NCBI GenBank assembly: GCA_963681505.1
Contig: OY811993.1
Location: forward strand, 3,409,387-3,473,386
Direction of reading: 5' to 3'
Length of the DNA: 64,000 nt
Origin: Eunapius fragilis
Lineage: Eukaryota; Porifera; Demospongiae; Spongillida; Spongillidae
The notes under the pieces: model-generated
Databases searched by the model: none
What the model saw: the letters and a program-made list of their open reading frames with translations, nothing else
Told to the model about the DNA's origin: nothing
Shown: piece after piece, positions 30,912-47,238 of the stretch
How the letters are laid out: each line of letters starts with the position of its first letter
Position numbering within the stretch: position 1 is the stretch's first letter
Made by a program: the position numbers and the translations under genes

Positions 30912-32320
30912 TCTTGGGGAAGAGACTAGTAGTGAGATGTGCTTTCATGATATGGTGATGTCAGTTGTTCTGGCTGAAACTTCAAGAGCCGCCCACCTCT
31001 GGAATTATGCGATGGACACTGCGCCGCTTCCATATATACAATTTTAGAGAATCGTCGTTCATGTAAGGAATTTTAATTAATCATGCATTCATTTTGTTTT
31101 TTCATTCATATATTCTCAGTGCAATATAATTATAACAATCATGCAGTATATATGCTCGGCGTAAATTTTAAAAGGGAGCGGGAAAGGCGTCACCGTCATG
31201 CATCACCACTCGGGCCGCGCTTTAACATAACTGAACATTGTGCGTGCCATTTAATATTGACACATGTTTGCATGCAATATATATAATATACATGTTATAT
31301 ACAAGACGATCTGCTCGACCAGTGCTAGTCGTGCAGTTATTGCGCTCCTTAGCCTCTTTAAAAAACGCGTTAGTGTGTAAGATGACACACAGTAAGCCCC
31401 CATCATGTCATCATGCCTCAGTGCATGCATGCATGTAGTTTGACATGGCTCGCGTGTGTTACACGAGCTAGTATTGTACATGAATTCATGTACACATATT
31501 CATCAGTATGTTTTAACGTCTCTGTCTCTACTCAGTCACAAGTACATAGCTTACACATCAGCGCATGCAGATTATATTTTCAATCCAATTATTAATTCAT
31601 GTGCATGCATACATACGGCAGTTGTGGCATGCCTCATATACATATAACCATGGAAACATAAAGGTTCGCTAAAGAATGTACACTTCACGCTCGAATTCAT
31701 TTCCTTATAATTAATGGACGTCTTCAGTATTATGTGAGAGTCAATATCGTGCATGCAGAGCGCGTGCGTGTCACTGCAGGACCCCCCCTTCCCCCCCCCC
31801 CCCCCCCCCCCCCACCCCACCCCGTCCTTGTATATATAGGCGGTTCTGCCATGGCAAAAATTATCCTACCTAAAAAAGTATCCTAGAATGAAATATTTCA
31901 TCCTATGGGATTAAATATTGTTGCAAAGACCATCGTAGGATGATTTCTTGCAGCAAAATTTAATCCTAGATAATTTTTTGCTGCCAAAAATAATCCCATA
32001 TTGCAAACTATCATCATAGTCGTAAATATTGTAGGGCTAATTTGAGCAGAAAAATTTATCCTATGTGTGATGTGAGTTTTGATATATTTATTGAACTATA
32101 TGTAGTAGCCACTCAATTAATTATCTATAAGGCATAGCCACTCGTGTAATTTATCCGGATTCAAATATGCAGCTCAATAGGAATGACAGCCTTTCGGCCA
32201 AACATAGCTTGAAAGGGTGCGTGTAATATGATGACTTAGGACTTGTAATGTACGCAAAGACCATGCGTACAGATGAGTCATCCCATAACTCTTTTCTTGA
32301 ACTGACTTATTTCACAATCA
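30912..32320. other. No gene seen; contains a poly(C) tract
   Basis: AT-rich with many GCATGC motifs. A C-rich tract lies at 31782-31823. 31850-32070 has repeated atcct/atccta motifs suggestive of a decayed element. Confidence 0.5.
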
Positions 32321-32580
32321 TATATGGGACAGTGTCCAGCAGAATCACCCTTCTGGCTAGTTTTTCAAGTTTTCAAAATTTTTGATTTTCCTTGAACACC
32401 CTTGAGCTTCTGTCAAATGGTTCTTACGCATCCTGGATCGGACTATCCCTCACAAAGTTACTGGGCGCTGAATTTATAATTAGCCATACATTTCAATGCG
32501 AGCGTTACTTTTCTTTTGCTTGTTCTGGAAATTTTGAAAAAGTACCATAAGGGTGATTTAGCTGGACACTGTCCCATATA
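32321..32580. mobile_element. MITE family B, complete copy
   Basis: 260 bp with inverted ends tatatgggacagtgtccagc and the complement of tatatgggacagtgtccagc, extending into ATCACCCTT. It contains ttttcaagttttcaaa and a mirrored copy. No coding sequence. Confidence 0.9.
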
Positions 32581-34400
32581 TATTTGGTTCCACTTTTCAG
32601 CCAACCCATTTGCCTGACAAGCCAATAAAAGATTATAAGAAAGTCATGCACTGCATAGACAGTACCTGTGGGTGGCAAACATTGTATCGGGCGAAAATTG
32701 TACCCCCCTGTACGCGAGAAGTGTACCGGCCTTGCCAAAAGTGTACCGGGTAGTGAGAAAGGGCCGTTAGCTGTATAGAGGATGTCGGATTTAGTGTTCT
32801 GCTATATGTTTAATATGTGTTATACACAGTTTGCTGAAACAGAAACTAGATCACGTGAAATTACAGTTGTATGTCTGTAACCGATCAATATAAATACATA
32901 ACATGTTATTTTCTTTCAATCTCCATTATCCGTCAGGATGCATGCACACATGCATACTTCGTCAACCAATTCGTACATGCCTATCTTAATTCAACCACAT
33001 CTACCTATCTAATATTATAATTTCCAACGTACGTACGTACGTCCGCGTAACTTAATTATTTATATACTCGGCCTAGCGCCTATTGGTTGCTTGGTACGCG
33101 TACCTAAAGATGTGGCACATATGAACTCGGTACCGTTTTTAATGATGACTTCTAAGGTGTTTTTTGAAAACGTTATATTTCCGCGACCATATATTCGTTT
33201 CTTGCCAGATTCAAGAAACCTCTTGTCCCATCCCTTCTGTACATATAGTGCAATTTTGATGTTATAGAATCACTCCGTTGGCTGTATCCAAGGCCTGGTA
33301 GGTCCCAGGGTAAAACGTATCATAACTCCAACACCGAAAATACTTGTAATGCCAAATTTTAATTACTAGTAGGAAAATGGTGTCCAAACAAACGCTGACT
33401 TTTCAAAATACCTTTACAGCGATGGTTCAGGCGAGGTTTAGTGTCAAACTTAATGCAACAGTAAATCATTTTATAAATTTACATACGTGCCACACCTCCG
33501 TTTGTATGTGACGTCACACGGGATAAGCATGGAAGCTGAAGGAAAGTACGTGGGGCTGAAATCGACACCTTTGCACAAAAAACATCTATTCGATAAACAG
33601 TCCATTGTACGCACATTCACCTATATTCGTGATGAACGCAAGGCTAGAAGGCTAGTTTTTAAAGCTTTGGGGTCAGTTCACAAGCGTGCCAGATAGCTCA
33701 TGTACTGACATTTATTTTGTCATGCCACACAGACCGAGCAGGATTGGTTGTCACGATCGAATCAGTCAAATTTCCTGGCGTCTCTCTCCGTCTCGATGGT
33801 AGCGGCATGACCAGTTTTTAACGGAAATGGAATCGGCGTGGTAAACTGTCAGTTTGGCGTTGGACCAACCGAGAAATTTATCCTGACTCCGACCTGTTCA
33901 GTATTGAGTCGCTCCTATCTCCGAACGTAGTTATCCGCTTGGAGGGAACACGTTCAATGTGAATACCGCGGTTACGGATATGTAAATTCCCAATTCGCGG
34001 TAGGTGCATTGGTACTGAGGCAGGACGCAGACGGACAGCGCACCATCGAGTCAGCTCAGTTTCCCAAAGCCTTCCCCCACATAGATGGCTCGCAAGTCTC
34101 GTCGTACACAAGTACGGGTTCGGGTGTGGCGAACGTCGTTTGAAGCCGCTGGGCTTACGGAAAAATTCAAGATCAAAGTTGTGTAGAACATTTAAATATA
34201 AGGCGCATGTAAAGTTATATTGTAGCACATGCAGCTGCAGCTGGTAGAGAGTACGTACAGGTCGTGACTGAAATAAGTATCATGTAGTCTTATTCAGCGA
34301 GCTAGTGATTGAATTTTCGCAATTTGCAATGGATTGATATTATAACTGAATTCAAAATTTGAAGAATGTAAAATGATTGCTTTGTGAATATCGAGGCTGT
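32581..34400. other. No supported gene
   Basis: A 69-codon frame at 33487-33696 (inner start MEAEGKYVGLKSTPLHKKHL) and a 116-codon minus frame at 33878-34228 have no family signature or splice partners. Either could be part of an unrecognised gene. Confidence 0.4.
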
Positions 34401-34419
34401 GTCAAACCGAAAAATCCAG

Positions 34420-35030
34420 CCGCATACTGTATATGATGTAGCCGCATACTGTGTATGATGTAGCCACGTACTGTATATGATGTAGCTGCATACTGTATAT
34501 GGTGTAGCTGCATACAGTATATTATGTAGCTGCATACTGTATATGATGTAGCCACATACTGTATATGAAGTAGTCGTATACTGTACATGATGTAGTCGCA
34601 TGCTGTATATGGTGTAGCCAGCATACTGTATATGGTGTAGCCACATACTGTATATGATGTAGCTGCATACTGTATATGATGTAGCCGCATACTGAATATG
34701 ATGTAGCTGCATACTGTATATGGTGTAACTGCATACTGTACATGATGTAGCCGCATACTGTATATGATGTAGCCGCATACTGTACATGATGTAGTCGCAT
34801 ACTGAATATGATGTAGCTGCATACTGTGTATGATGATGTAGCTGCATACTGTATATGGTGTAGCCGCATACCGTATATAATGTAGCCGCATGCATACTGT
34901 ATATGATGTAGCCACATACTGTGTATGATGATGTAGCTGCATACTGTATATGGTGTAGCTGCATACTGTATATGATGTAGCTGCATACTGTATATGGTGT
35001 AGCCGCATACTGTATATGGTGTAGCTAGTG
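34420..35030. repeat. 22-23-bp minisatellite, about 27 units
   Basis: Units based on gtagccgcatactgtatatg plus at. Because TATA-rich units lack stops on the minus strand, three long Tyr-rich frames of up to 227 codons appear there; they are artefacts of the repeat. Confidence 0.95.
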
Positions 35031-35035
35031 TACAT

Positions 35036-35560
35036 GTACCCTCTACAGATGTCACCTAATACTTGTACCCTCTACAGATGTCACCTAATCCTCTAAATAC
35101 TCTACAGATGTCACATAATCCTCTGCAGATGTCACCTAATACTTGTACCCTCTACAGATGTCACCTAATACTTGTAACCTCTATAGATGTCACCTAATCC
35201 TGGTACCCTCTACAGATGTCACCTATTACTTAGACCTGTATTTCTAACACCTCACCTAAGTAGACGTAACGTCAAGATTGCTGGAGTACTTATCAATAAT
35301 CCTAACCTTGACTAATACTGCTTGGAGTTTGGCTGCCATCTCCCCTCAGTACCTCCACACAAAGCGAAAGGGCAGAAGATACAGTAATTAAGTAATGGCT
35401 GACCAGATCCAAACCTTCATACTGCTGCTAGCACAAAGCAGCATGACTACCATATTTGATTTTGCACATGTGGACCTGTCAAGTGAATGTCTGGTCGTTC
35501 AGTATAAGCCTTCTTTATTATTCCTGCTTGATAGCTTATGGGACCCTCCACGCTAGCGGG
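35036..35560. repeat. LTR-like segment 1 with 29-bp tandem repeat
   Basis: Begins with about six units of ctctacagatgtcacctaat plus acttgtacc, then cagtacctccacacaaagcg and aatggctgaccagatccaaa, and ends near cctgcttgatagc. Landmarks recur in the same order at 37740-38180 and 40818-41530. Confidence 0.75.
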
Positions 35561-37739
35561 TTCCTTTGATGTGCATCGCCAAAATGATGCATCACACACA
35601 GTACTTACTCTGCAGAGACTGTGATTTCCTTCATGGCTTGTGGTATTCATTTCCTTCATTTTAAGATGTGAATATTTCTGGTGACAGTGTGATTCCGTTC
35701 AACTATCAGGTCAAAACACAGGCATAATGAAATCAAAGGATTGAATTGTAATTATGTCCTCCTTTCACCCTTGACTTAGTAGCCCTTTGTCACATTTGTA
35801 GCAGAGAATGGCTGCATTAGGCGCTGGGATTAGTGTGCTGTAACCCTTCATTTCTGGGGAGGCCACTGAGTGGTTTCAGGATTTTAATATAGGCAGTGTA
35901 GCGAACAGCTGGAATGATGAGGTGAAACAAACCTCCAACCCTGCTCAAAGGGGAATTGCTTGTAGCTTCACGGGAGCTTAGCGAAGATGAAAAAGGACTA
36001 CATGTCCGTGCTAAGCTACTGGTGGAAGGATTGATGCCAAATGGATTTACCATTTCCATTTTAGACAAGCTCTAAAGCCATAAGCAGCTGCCAGATGAAT
36101 CGCTGTCTCTTTTCAGGCCAAGAGAAAACAATGGAAATGACAGTGGTTACCACAAGAAAAACCATCTTATAAGATTACGAGGCTTTGTGGTATTCCATTT
36201 AAATAGTTGCTGTCGACATTACGAGATTGGCAAATTGTATGTACCTTTCTACTCATTTGGCTAATTGAAGTGTAGTATGCAGTTTAATTTCATCTGCGTC
36301 CTTTTGGTTGATATTTCATTTTGCTCTGAAAATTACACCCTCCTTTGTGAGAAAAGACCAGTACTAATGACTGATTCTACCAGAAAAGAAAAAAAGAGCA
36401 ATTATGATGAGTGTATATAAATAGCAGATTGTGGTTAGGTAAGCTATAAGGTCTGAGTGATGCTGATATAATATTGAGAGCAAAAGAAGCAACCTGAATG
36501 AGTGCTGAGCTAAGATTTGTATATGCAATGAATTTAAAGACTGTTGCATAGAAGTATTTATAAGTGATGAACTGAAAGAGTGCTGAGCTGAGTGCCAAGT
36601 GAAGCTGAAGAATGAAATTGAGCATTAAGGAGTGAACTGAAAACAGCAAAGTTAGTAAACGCTAATGCCCTGCTGTGGTGAGATCCAAAATTTAATCAGG
36701 ATGAGATCCTAGTCTATTGTACTTGGAGTGAAGATGAATTTAAAAAGATATTGCATGTCCAATCAACAGTGAATCAAGGAGGGCATAGACTTATGAATTA
36801 TGAAGAGGTGCAAGAACTGCACTTTTATTTCGATTAAAAAATGCCCTCCAGATGTTTGTCCTCGTAGGATCAGAGTTAGTATGGCACATAACATTAAGCA
36901 GTGAATGATTATCTGGTGTAGTTATTATTATCCTTGTAAAATATGGCTGGACCAGTGAGCACCTTTTGTGCAGTGGTTTAAACAGCAAAGAGCTAGGAAA
37001 GCAAACGTAATCATACAGTGTTATTAGTATAACACAACTGATACAGCAGGGTGTGAAAGGACCTACTTTGTTAGCCATTTAGAAAACGGCACTGAACAAG
37101 CAAAACTAGCAAATAGAAACATATGATGGATGGAGCCTGTGAACTATTCTGTTGTGTTAAGAAGGTTTGAAGAGGGAAGGACAGGGATACAAAGGAAGAT
37201 GGATCGAGCTTATTCTGTTGTGTTAAGAAGGTTTTGAGAGGCGGGCAGGGATACAAAGGAAGATATCAATCATCACATTTACAAAGGCTGAATATGATCT
37301 CATGGAGGAACAGCAAATGATATGACTGTCACAGGTTGTTTTTTTTGTCGGAACTATGAACATTAATTTCATTTCATCAACCTTTTTGTGCCGGCTGCTG
37401 TTAAAATCATCTGGTACATCTGCATGACATATAATCTATTAGTATGAAGATGAGTGTAGCATGTTGTGAACTTTCTCTTGAGGTAAAGGATATGCAGTTC
37501 TGATGGGCTAACCCATTCAATACTTGCGTTTTAATCTTCATTGGAGAAATGATAACAGCAAAATGTATGCAGTGCAGAATAATTAGGACCTCCTAACAGG
37601 AATCCGAAAAGCAGATGACATGGACATATTAGGCAATAATGCCATACCACAGAAAATATTCAATTGGAACTTGATGAAACCTTTAATTTGTCGAAAACAC
37701 CAACTGGTACCTCGCCATATAAAATGAAGATTGCATTAG

Positions 37740-38180
37740 TATTTTTCAATATTCCTATCCTCTACTTTAATGCCACCTATTAAAGATGTTACCTAACATC
37801 TCCAGATGCCACTTGATACTTAGATATTTTTCAAACATATCACCTAGTCATCTAACATCTAGAAAGAAACTTGCATGAGTGTTTTTCAATATTCTGAATC
37901 ATATAACTTGTTTGATGTCACCTAATACCGCTTGCTACCTACTAAAAGATTCCAGGCAGCATTACAGAAATGTTTGACTTCACCTCTTGTCAGTACCTCC
38001 AAAGGAGCCAATGAAGTAGCTGAATTCATTGAAACAGGGTAAGTTACATAATGGCTGACCAGATCTAAACCTTCAGACTGCCACCAGTATATCTGGACCT
38101 GCCAAGTGACTGTCTGGTAGTCCAATATCATCCTGCTTTATTACTTCTAGCAATCTCCTGCTAGAAATAATGTTCGATTT
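37740..38180. repeat. LTR-like segment 2, internal
   Basis: Degenerate atgtcacctaatac units, then cagtacctccaaaggagcc, aatggctgaccagatctaaa and tggacctgccaagtgactgt. Its place just before the pol motifs suggests a nested or tandem element. Confidence 0.7.
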
Positions 38181-38315
38181 GGATATTCCCCGGCACGTCT
38201 TAAGCAGCAATAGCTGTAAACACACCAGGGTATCAATGGGAGCCTGTACTCCAGTTGATATCAGCTACAGGAGATGGAATACCCATCCTAGCCCATCCTG
38301 GATCGTGTTAAAGCA

Positions 38316-38650
38316 GTGGTGGAAGTTGGGGGCTTGGTGAAATCACTTAAGTTCATTGTAGTCAAGGATCTCATTACACCTGGAATTCGGGGCACAAACT
38401 TCTTCATAAAGAACATGGACTACTCTCTGTGGTTCCAGTGGAGTTATGGCTCCTTATATGGGATGATGTGGCATCCTTTGAAGCATTATACCATGCGTGG
38501 ATTATCACAAGTTGACCACCAGGATGCATATCCACTCCCACTGATTGGGGAAGTCCAAGGGTAGGTTGATGAAGCTACAATATCCACCAAGCTGGACCTA
38601 CAAAGTTGGGCATTGGGGTTCATCTAACCACCACTCTTTTTTTTTCTTTT

Positions 38651-38728
<78 letters not shown>

Positions 38729-40345
38729 TTGAAGATAGCAGGATTCACATTGTGAGGGAGCTCCAAGGTGACATACCTAGGTAGCGGTTTTACAGAAATA
38801 GGTTTTGCCTCAGATGAAGCTAAAGTGAAGGCAGTTGTGGAATGGCCAACACCTGGTAGTTTTCTTAGGCCTACTGGAAGTTCATTTGTCATTTAGCTGC
38901 TTGATTGATACTAAAGGACAACTCGTATCATTGGACTACCATTTGTGATACAGGTTTTTAAGTCTTCACAAGTGATGGCAGGCTGGATCCAACCCTGCAG
39001 ATGCATCTGCAGTGATGGGTGTAATTCTCTTTAGTAGTCGGTGTCCATGGTGAGTATTGTCCTGATACAACCATCATGTTAAGTGTGGCTTTATTCTGTA
39101 GTGACAAGTGTGATTCTGTAGAACAATGTGATTTGCTTTATATTTCGTGGCATTCAAAAGACATTGTAAGTAGGTAAATAAAGCGATGAGAACTGTTGTG
39201 ATGAGATGGATCAGAAGATGTTTTGGAGTCTATAGTATTGGAGTATTGATGGATGTTGTTTTAATCAATGGTTGTTCACAAGCATGGGATCGAAAGACAA
39301 AAAGCTTTTTTTAAAAGTGGAGGCATGGAGTTGAAGCAGGTAAAAACACTGCATATGCCAGCACTTTTTCATTCAAGCGAAATGCTACAGGTTTATCCTT
39401 ATTGGATAAGTTATTATGGTATACAACTAATCAATATTAAGAATGTTTATCTGAAGTAGTTATTAATGCTGCTCAAGTCTTGTTAAAATTTACTTACAAA
39501 AGTAGTAGTTAACAAGAAATTGTGTGGAGTATTGGAAGCACTACCTTGCATCCAATAATGTCAATAAGTGTGGATTATTGGAAGCACCACCTTGCATCCA
39601 AAGGACCAGTGGAGTATTTTTATGCAGTGGTTTTAAAACGGTGTGACCCCTTCCACATGTCATCAATTATTACTTCAAAATTGATGTACTGTTTTAAGCT
39701 GCTCCTGAGGTTGGTTGTAGAGGGACAAGAGCTAGGGCCAAACCTAGAATGCACTACTGGGCCAAGTGAGAAATGGGCACGTTCGGCGAATAGCTGCAGT
39801 GGAGGCATTCCCAGTGCTCAAGATGAAGTAGATGTGAAAGAGCGTTCCTACAATGAAGTACACCACACTCACAGCCCCACTGGCTGACCAAAAAGCAGCA
39901 GCCCAATCACCTGGTGTTGAATGCCAAAGCCATTTGAGGCGTTAAAGCGGCACCTGTAAACAAGTCCTGTACCGAAGTGTCCAAACTTCAAACGTCCCTT
40001 TGCACTTAAGAGGGATGCATCAGATTGGGGAGTTGGAGCTGGGCTGTCTTACTGAAAACAAGCGCTCATCCAGTGGCCTACTTCAGCAAGAAGATACTAC
40101 CATGGGAAAGGTGGTACTCCACCATTCAGAAGGAGTGCATGGCAATTGACCCATGCCTTCCAGGTATGCCTCTTTTGGATATCCTTCACAGTATGGACTG
40201 ACCATCACACCCTGGAGTGGCTCGACTGCCTGAAAGGAGGACAACACAAAACACATCAGGTGAAGTCTGGGTCTGCAGCTGTATCCTTTCAAAGTGAAGT
40301 GAAGGCTCAACTGCAATGCAGATGCCTTATCAGGACAAGCCAGCT
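38316..40345 (+). pseudogene. Ty3/Gypsy pol remnant (RT and RNase H)
   Basis: Seen in several frames: DAYPLPLIGEVQG followed by STKLDLQ (RT palm, about 38510-38605), EAKVKAVVEWPTPGSFLRPT (RT thumb, about 38815-38875) and VWTDHHTLEWL (RNase H, about 40190-40222). A 75-bp GT run interrupts the RT at 38654-38728. Many stops and frameshifts; not functional. Confidence 0.8.
38654..38728. repeat. (GT)n microsatellite inside the pol remnant
   Basis: Pure GT run between the RT palm and thumb remnants. Confidence 0.95.
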
Positions 40346-40817
40346 TGTTGGCAGAAGATGGGAAGAGGAGTGTCTTCCAAGTAAATTACATCATCAGATA
40401 TTATATAAGCTGCTCTTGACTGGACGCTACAGGAGAACCAATAGAGTGATCTGTTCTCAAGTACCCCCTAATGGAAACCACCTATAAAAGCTATTGGTGG
40501 ATTTTGTATAGTGTATACATGTTAAAGAGTATTTTAACATTCATTTGGAGGTGGTATATTGTACAAGTCCTGTCTTTTGTCAGACCTCAGACATTTACAA
40601 ACAGCAAGAGGCAAGGACAGGCAATTTGCAGCCAATGCATCAGAATCAGTGTCACTAGTAGAACACATATGGTTCAGCAGGATTTATGGAACCTACTTCG
40701 GTCCAACTAAGAAAAGTGATGGAGGAGATGGATATGAAATATTCCGCTGGAGTGTGAGGAGACAGAGATACATAGGAATAAATGAAACCTCTGTCAGATG
40801 GTTTATTTTTTTCGTCC

Positions 40818-41530
40818 TCTAAAGATGTCCCCTAATACTTGTACCCTCTACAGATGTCACCAAATACTTGTACCCTCTACAGATGTCACCTAATACCTGC
40901 AACCTCTACAGATGTCACCTAATACCTGTACCCTCTAAAAATGCCATCTAATACTTGTACCCTCTACAGATGCCCCCTAATACTTGTACCCTCTAAAGAT
41001 GCCATCTAATACCTGTACCCTCTACAGATGCCACCTTATGCTTGTACACCCTCTACAGATGTCACCTAATACCTGTAACCTCTACAGATGCCACCTAATA
41101 CTTGTAACCTCTACAGATGTCAGTAACCTCTACAGATGCCACTAATTTCTAAGACTTCTAATGTCTAATGAGACGATTGCATGAGTACTTCACAATATTC
41201 CTAACCTTGACGTCACCTAATACTAAAATATTTCATTTATTGCATTTCAGACAGCATTATTGTCCATAAGTATTTGGCAGCCATCTCCTGTCAGTACCTC
41301 CACATGAAGCAAAAGGTCAGAAGTTGCAGTAGCTACATTCACAGGAACTAAATACATTTAAGTAATGGCAGAACAGATCTAATCCATCAGACCGCTGCCA
41401 GTACAGTGAGAAACCTGCATTACTATCACTTGTCTTTTACATCTGGACCTGCTGATTGACTGTCTGATAGTTCAACATTCCCTGCTTTATTAACTGCATG
41501 GAACTGCTGTAAAGCAATCTCCTACTTGAC
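40818..41530. repeat. LTR-like segment 3 with 29-bp tandem repeat
   Basis: About eleven units of ctctacagatgtcacctaat plus acttgtacc, then the same downstream landmarks as segment 1 (cagtacctccacatgaagca, aatggcagaacagatctaat, tggacctgctgattgactgt). Confidence 0.75.
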
Positions 41531-42375
41531 AGCATATAAACACCACACATGATACTTCATCGGAATGGTGCCACAATACCACTTCGGTCACTGGCATAAT
41601 GTATGTGCCAGTTATTGTGAAGGCGAGATTCTCATTACTTGTGGATGTGACTTCATTGATATCCTGTGACCTTGGTAAGATGATGTGACTACATCAATGT
41701 CCTGTGACTTGTCTTGTTAAAGATATCGTGTGATCAGGGTGACTTTTTTCTTCAGTGCCAGTGTCCTTATTCTTACAATGCACTGATGGCCACATCATCC
41801 TGTTAAAGGGAACCACACCATCAAGTGTGAATAGGTTGCACAGCAGTAGGGGTGTTTTGAAAATGTCATCAACAATGATATGTGCACCAATCACAATAGA
41901 GCACTCCATGGCCTCCACGGATAAATCTCCTTTCACCAATTCAAATAGTTGCTAGAACATTACAAGACGGGGCAATGTGTGCTTACAACAGAAGTTTTGT
42001 ACGGGGTGCTGAGTTTGCTTTATTGGTAGACACTTTGACTGTGTTCTTGATCATAAAACCTTTGACAGTTCTTTCCTTTGATGCTAATGATGAGAGGTAA
42101 GGTTAGCACTGTTGTGATACAGTAGATTTTAATCAGGATGAGAAAACCAGACAAATGTATTAGGAATGAAGATGGTGAGCATCAAAAGATATTGCACAGT
42201 GAATCACTGAGTTGTGGTACGGAGGCACAACTGACATGCCATGCACTTTTTGCTGAACCACAAACAGGTTAATCACATGAGTATTTTAACACTACTTAGA
42301 TGTCTTTTTTATGAGGCTTGAGCAGCATTAGTAACTATAATAGACATTCACTGCTTAGTAATGATTAATTTTATA

Positions 42376-43320
42376 ACATTCTAACTCAAGGAAAAACAAG
42401 GATAGATTGTACAAATTTGTACAAATAATCAGCAGTAATTTTAAGCCTGCTGTTTTAAATAAGACAGATCTAAGCATGAACATCCAAGCTAACAACAAGA
42501 TTGTAATTATGCTGGATTTTTCCCACAGCATTATATGGAACACCTTAAGAGGCAAAAAAAAAACTACGGTAGTGATGTGGTCAGTTGCTCATATGAAAGC
42601 ACGACAACGGGAGCAGCTCCCTGAAAACAGGGCGGGGCTCACAGCAGGCAGACTACACAACAACCCATAAAAAAACTGGCCATAGTAAAAAGGCCACATC
42701 TGTAAGATGAAAGTAATCATGCGACTCCCTCTCTTAGAGTCGTTGAATGAGTTATTCTGTCACGAAAGTAATCCAATAGGCCTATACATAACACTACTAT
42801 CTACTGTTATTTATAAGAAATGAAACTGACCTATAACCACAAAAGATAGAACAAATGCAAGAATAGCTAAAGTTGAGACATGCCAATTAAGAAGTGAGAT
42901 AAAGAAACTGCAACAAAAAAATGGAACAACAGTGTTTTACTATTGATTTGCACATATATTTAGCCAGATTACAAAAATGCTTGTGACTCGCACATTAAGG
43001 AACTGTTCGGCTAGAATTCAAATCAAGAAAAATGGTTACAATGAAATCTAGTCAGTTGAAATCCAGTACCTAGCAAACTTCAGAACAAATTAGTTGAAGA
43101 CACGAAAGAGAGTGAGATGCCTCACAACAAAACCTTCATTTAATTTAAAGAGCAGCTTTCCGGGAAAGTAAACCTGCTGTTTAAACATGACAGACATCAA
43201 TGATAACATCCAAGCTAACAACAAGATTGTGATTTTTCCCACAGCATATAGAGATAAAGAACACCATAAGGTCAAAAGGGTAAAGGGACATGGCAAAAAT
43301 CCCACGGTGATGGTGTGGTC
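42376..43320. other. No gene seen
   Basis: AT-rich. A short motif (catccaagctaacaacaagattgt) occurs at about 42481 and again at about 43208, each followed by tttttcccacagca, so two diverged copies of a roughly 190-bp segment are present. Confidence 0.6.
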
Positions 43321-43324
43321 TTGT

Positions 43325-43480
43325 GCTGATAGGAGAGGAGGTAGAGAGGGGGGGAGAGGAGGGAGAGAGGGGAGGCGAGGAGGGAGAGAGGGGAGGAGAG
43401 GGGAGGAGGGGAGGGAGAGAGGGGAGGAGGGGAGGGAGAGAGGGGAGGAGGGGAGAGAGAGAGGGGAGGAGGGGGGACAT
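43325..43480. repeat. G/A-rich minisatellite next to an exon donor
   Basis: Imperfect units of gggagagaggggaggagggg. On the minus (sense) strand it is a C/T tract starting immediately after the donor of exon 43483-44235. Confidence 0.85.
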
Positions 43481-43482
43481 AC

Positions 43483-46372
<2,890 letters not shown>

Positions 46373-46655
46373 CTACATGGAGGGGGTATATAATGACCAG
46401 GAAAAAGTCCTACAAAGCGTGAACTCACAAGAACATTTGCCATTTTTTTCTGTCAAAGGAAAAGGAACAAATTTTTGTAATTGTTCACAATCTTATATAG
46501 CTAGCCACGCGCTAACTAGTTGGGCGTGGCCAATGTAACGCGATTAGTCCCTCATCTCTCCTATATCCAGACCCAAATGTAACTGAATGTGGGTTATTTT
46601 GAATCACTGACTATACTTGATTCCTAATAGTTTTGTGGGATACTTACATTAATTA

Positions 46656-46830
46656 CAAGTAAAGAAAAGCTAACGAGAAAGTTGGTGGGATATAGGAATT
46701 GGTGTAAAAAGGAAGGCCGGAACAAGGTTTTGGGAAAATGAGACAAAAATCCTATATTTAGCACGTGTAAATGTAACAGAACCAAAAGAAGTTCTAAGTA
46801 TAGGATTTTTGTCTCATTTTCCTTTTCCTA
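46656..46830. mobile_element. MITE family A, truncated
   Basis: Begins acaagtaaagaaaagctaac and gagaaagttggtgggatata, continues through aatcctatatttagcacgtg and its mirrored half (ctaagtataggatttttgtc), but lacks the right terminus. Confidence 0.75.
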
Positions 46831-47039
46831 AGCGATCGAAGGTCAATTGAGGGAAGAATATTAATCGAGCACTCCTACTTTCGAGAGCAGAAATGGGAGG
46901 CTATACGCATAGATATTGACGTATCATATCTGCGTATAGGCGTTAAATGCCTCGATTCATGAATAATATAATAAAACATCCCCGCGCGCAGTACTAAGTA
47001 TTTAGTGTAGACATGTCATACTTACATGCGTATACTTGC

Positions 47040-47238
47040 ATGCCTCCTCCTCTGCCCCAGCCTCACCTTGCATGCCTCCTCTTCCCCAGCTGGCCTTGCA
47101 TGCCTCCTTTTCCCCTGCCTGGCCTTTCATGCCTCCTCTTCCCCAGCCTGGCCTTGCATGCCTCCTTTTCTCCCGCCTGGCCTTTCATGCCTCCTCTTCC
47201 CCAGCCTGGCCTTGCATGTCTCCTCTTCCCACATCTTC
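47040..47238. repeat. Minisatellite of alternating units of about 29 bp
   Basis: Units of cttgcatgcctcctcttccc plus cagcctggc, with variants. On the minus strand units read GGAGGCATGCAAG|GCCAGG, and the last one reads GGCATGCAAG|GTGAGG, a donor. The array starts inside a candidate exon (RKMWEEETCK) and so again repeats an exon end. A TGA at 47127-47129 closes the frame through the array. Confidence 0.85.

Larger units (their letters stand above)
35036..42375 (+). mobile_element. Decayed Ty3/Gypsy LTR retrotransposon complex
   Basis: Plus-strand pol motifs at 38316-40345 lie between diverged LTR-like repeats at 35036-35560, 37740-38180 and 40818-41530. Further matches (36660-36990 against 42110-42370, around ttaatcaggatgaga) suggest that the terminal repeats are longer and carry insertions. 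A gag-like stretch may lie at about 35810-36160 (many stops). Everything is heavily mutated. Confidence 0.7.

Noticed and set aside
34302..35055. Three overlapping minus-strand frames of 177-227 codons rich in Tyr/Thr/Ile
   Set aside because: They lie wholly in the 22-23-bp minisatellite and are open in all three frames because the unit lacks stops.
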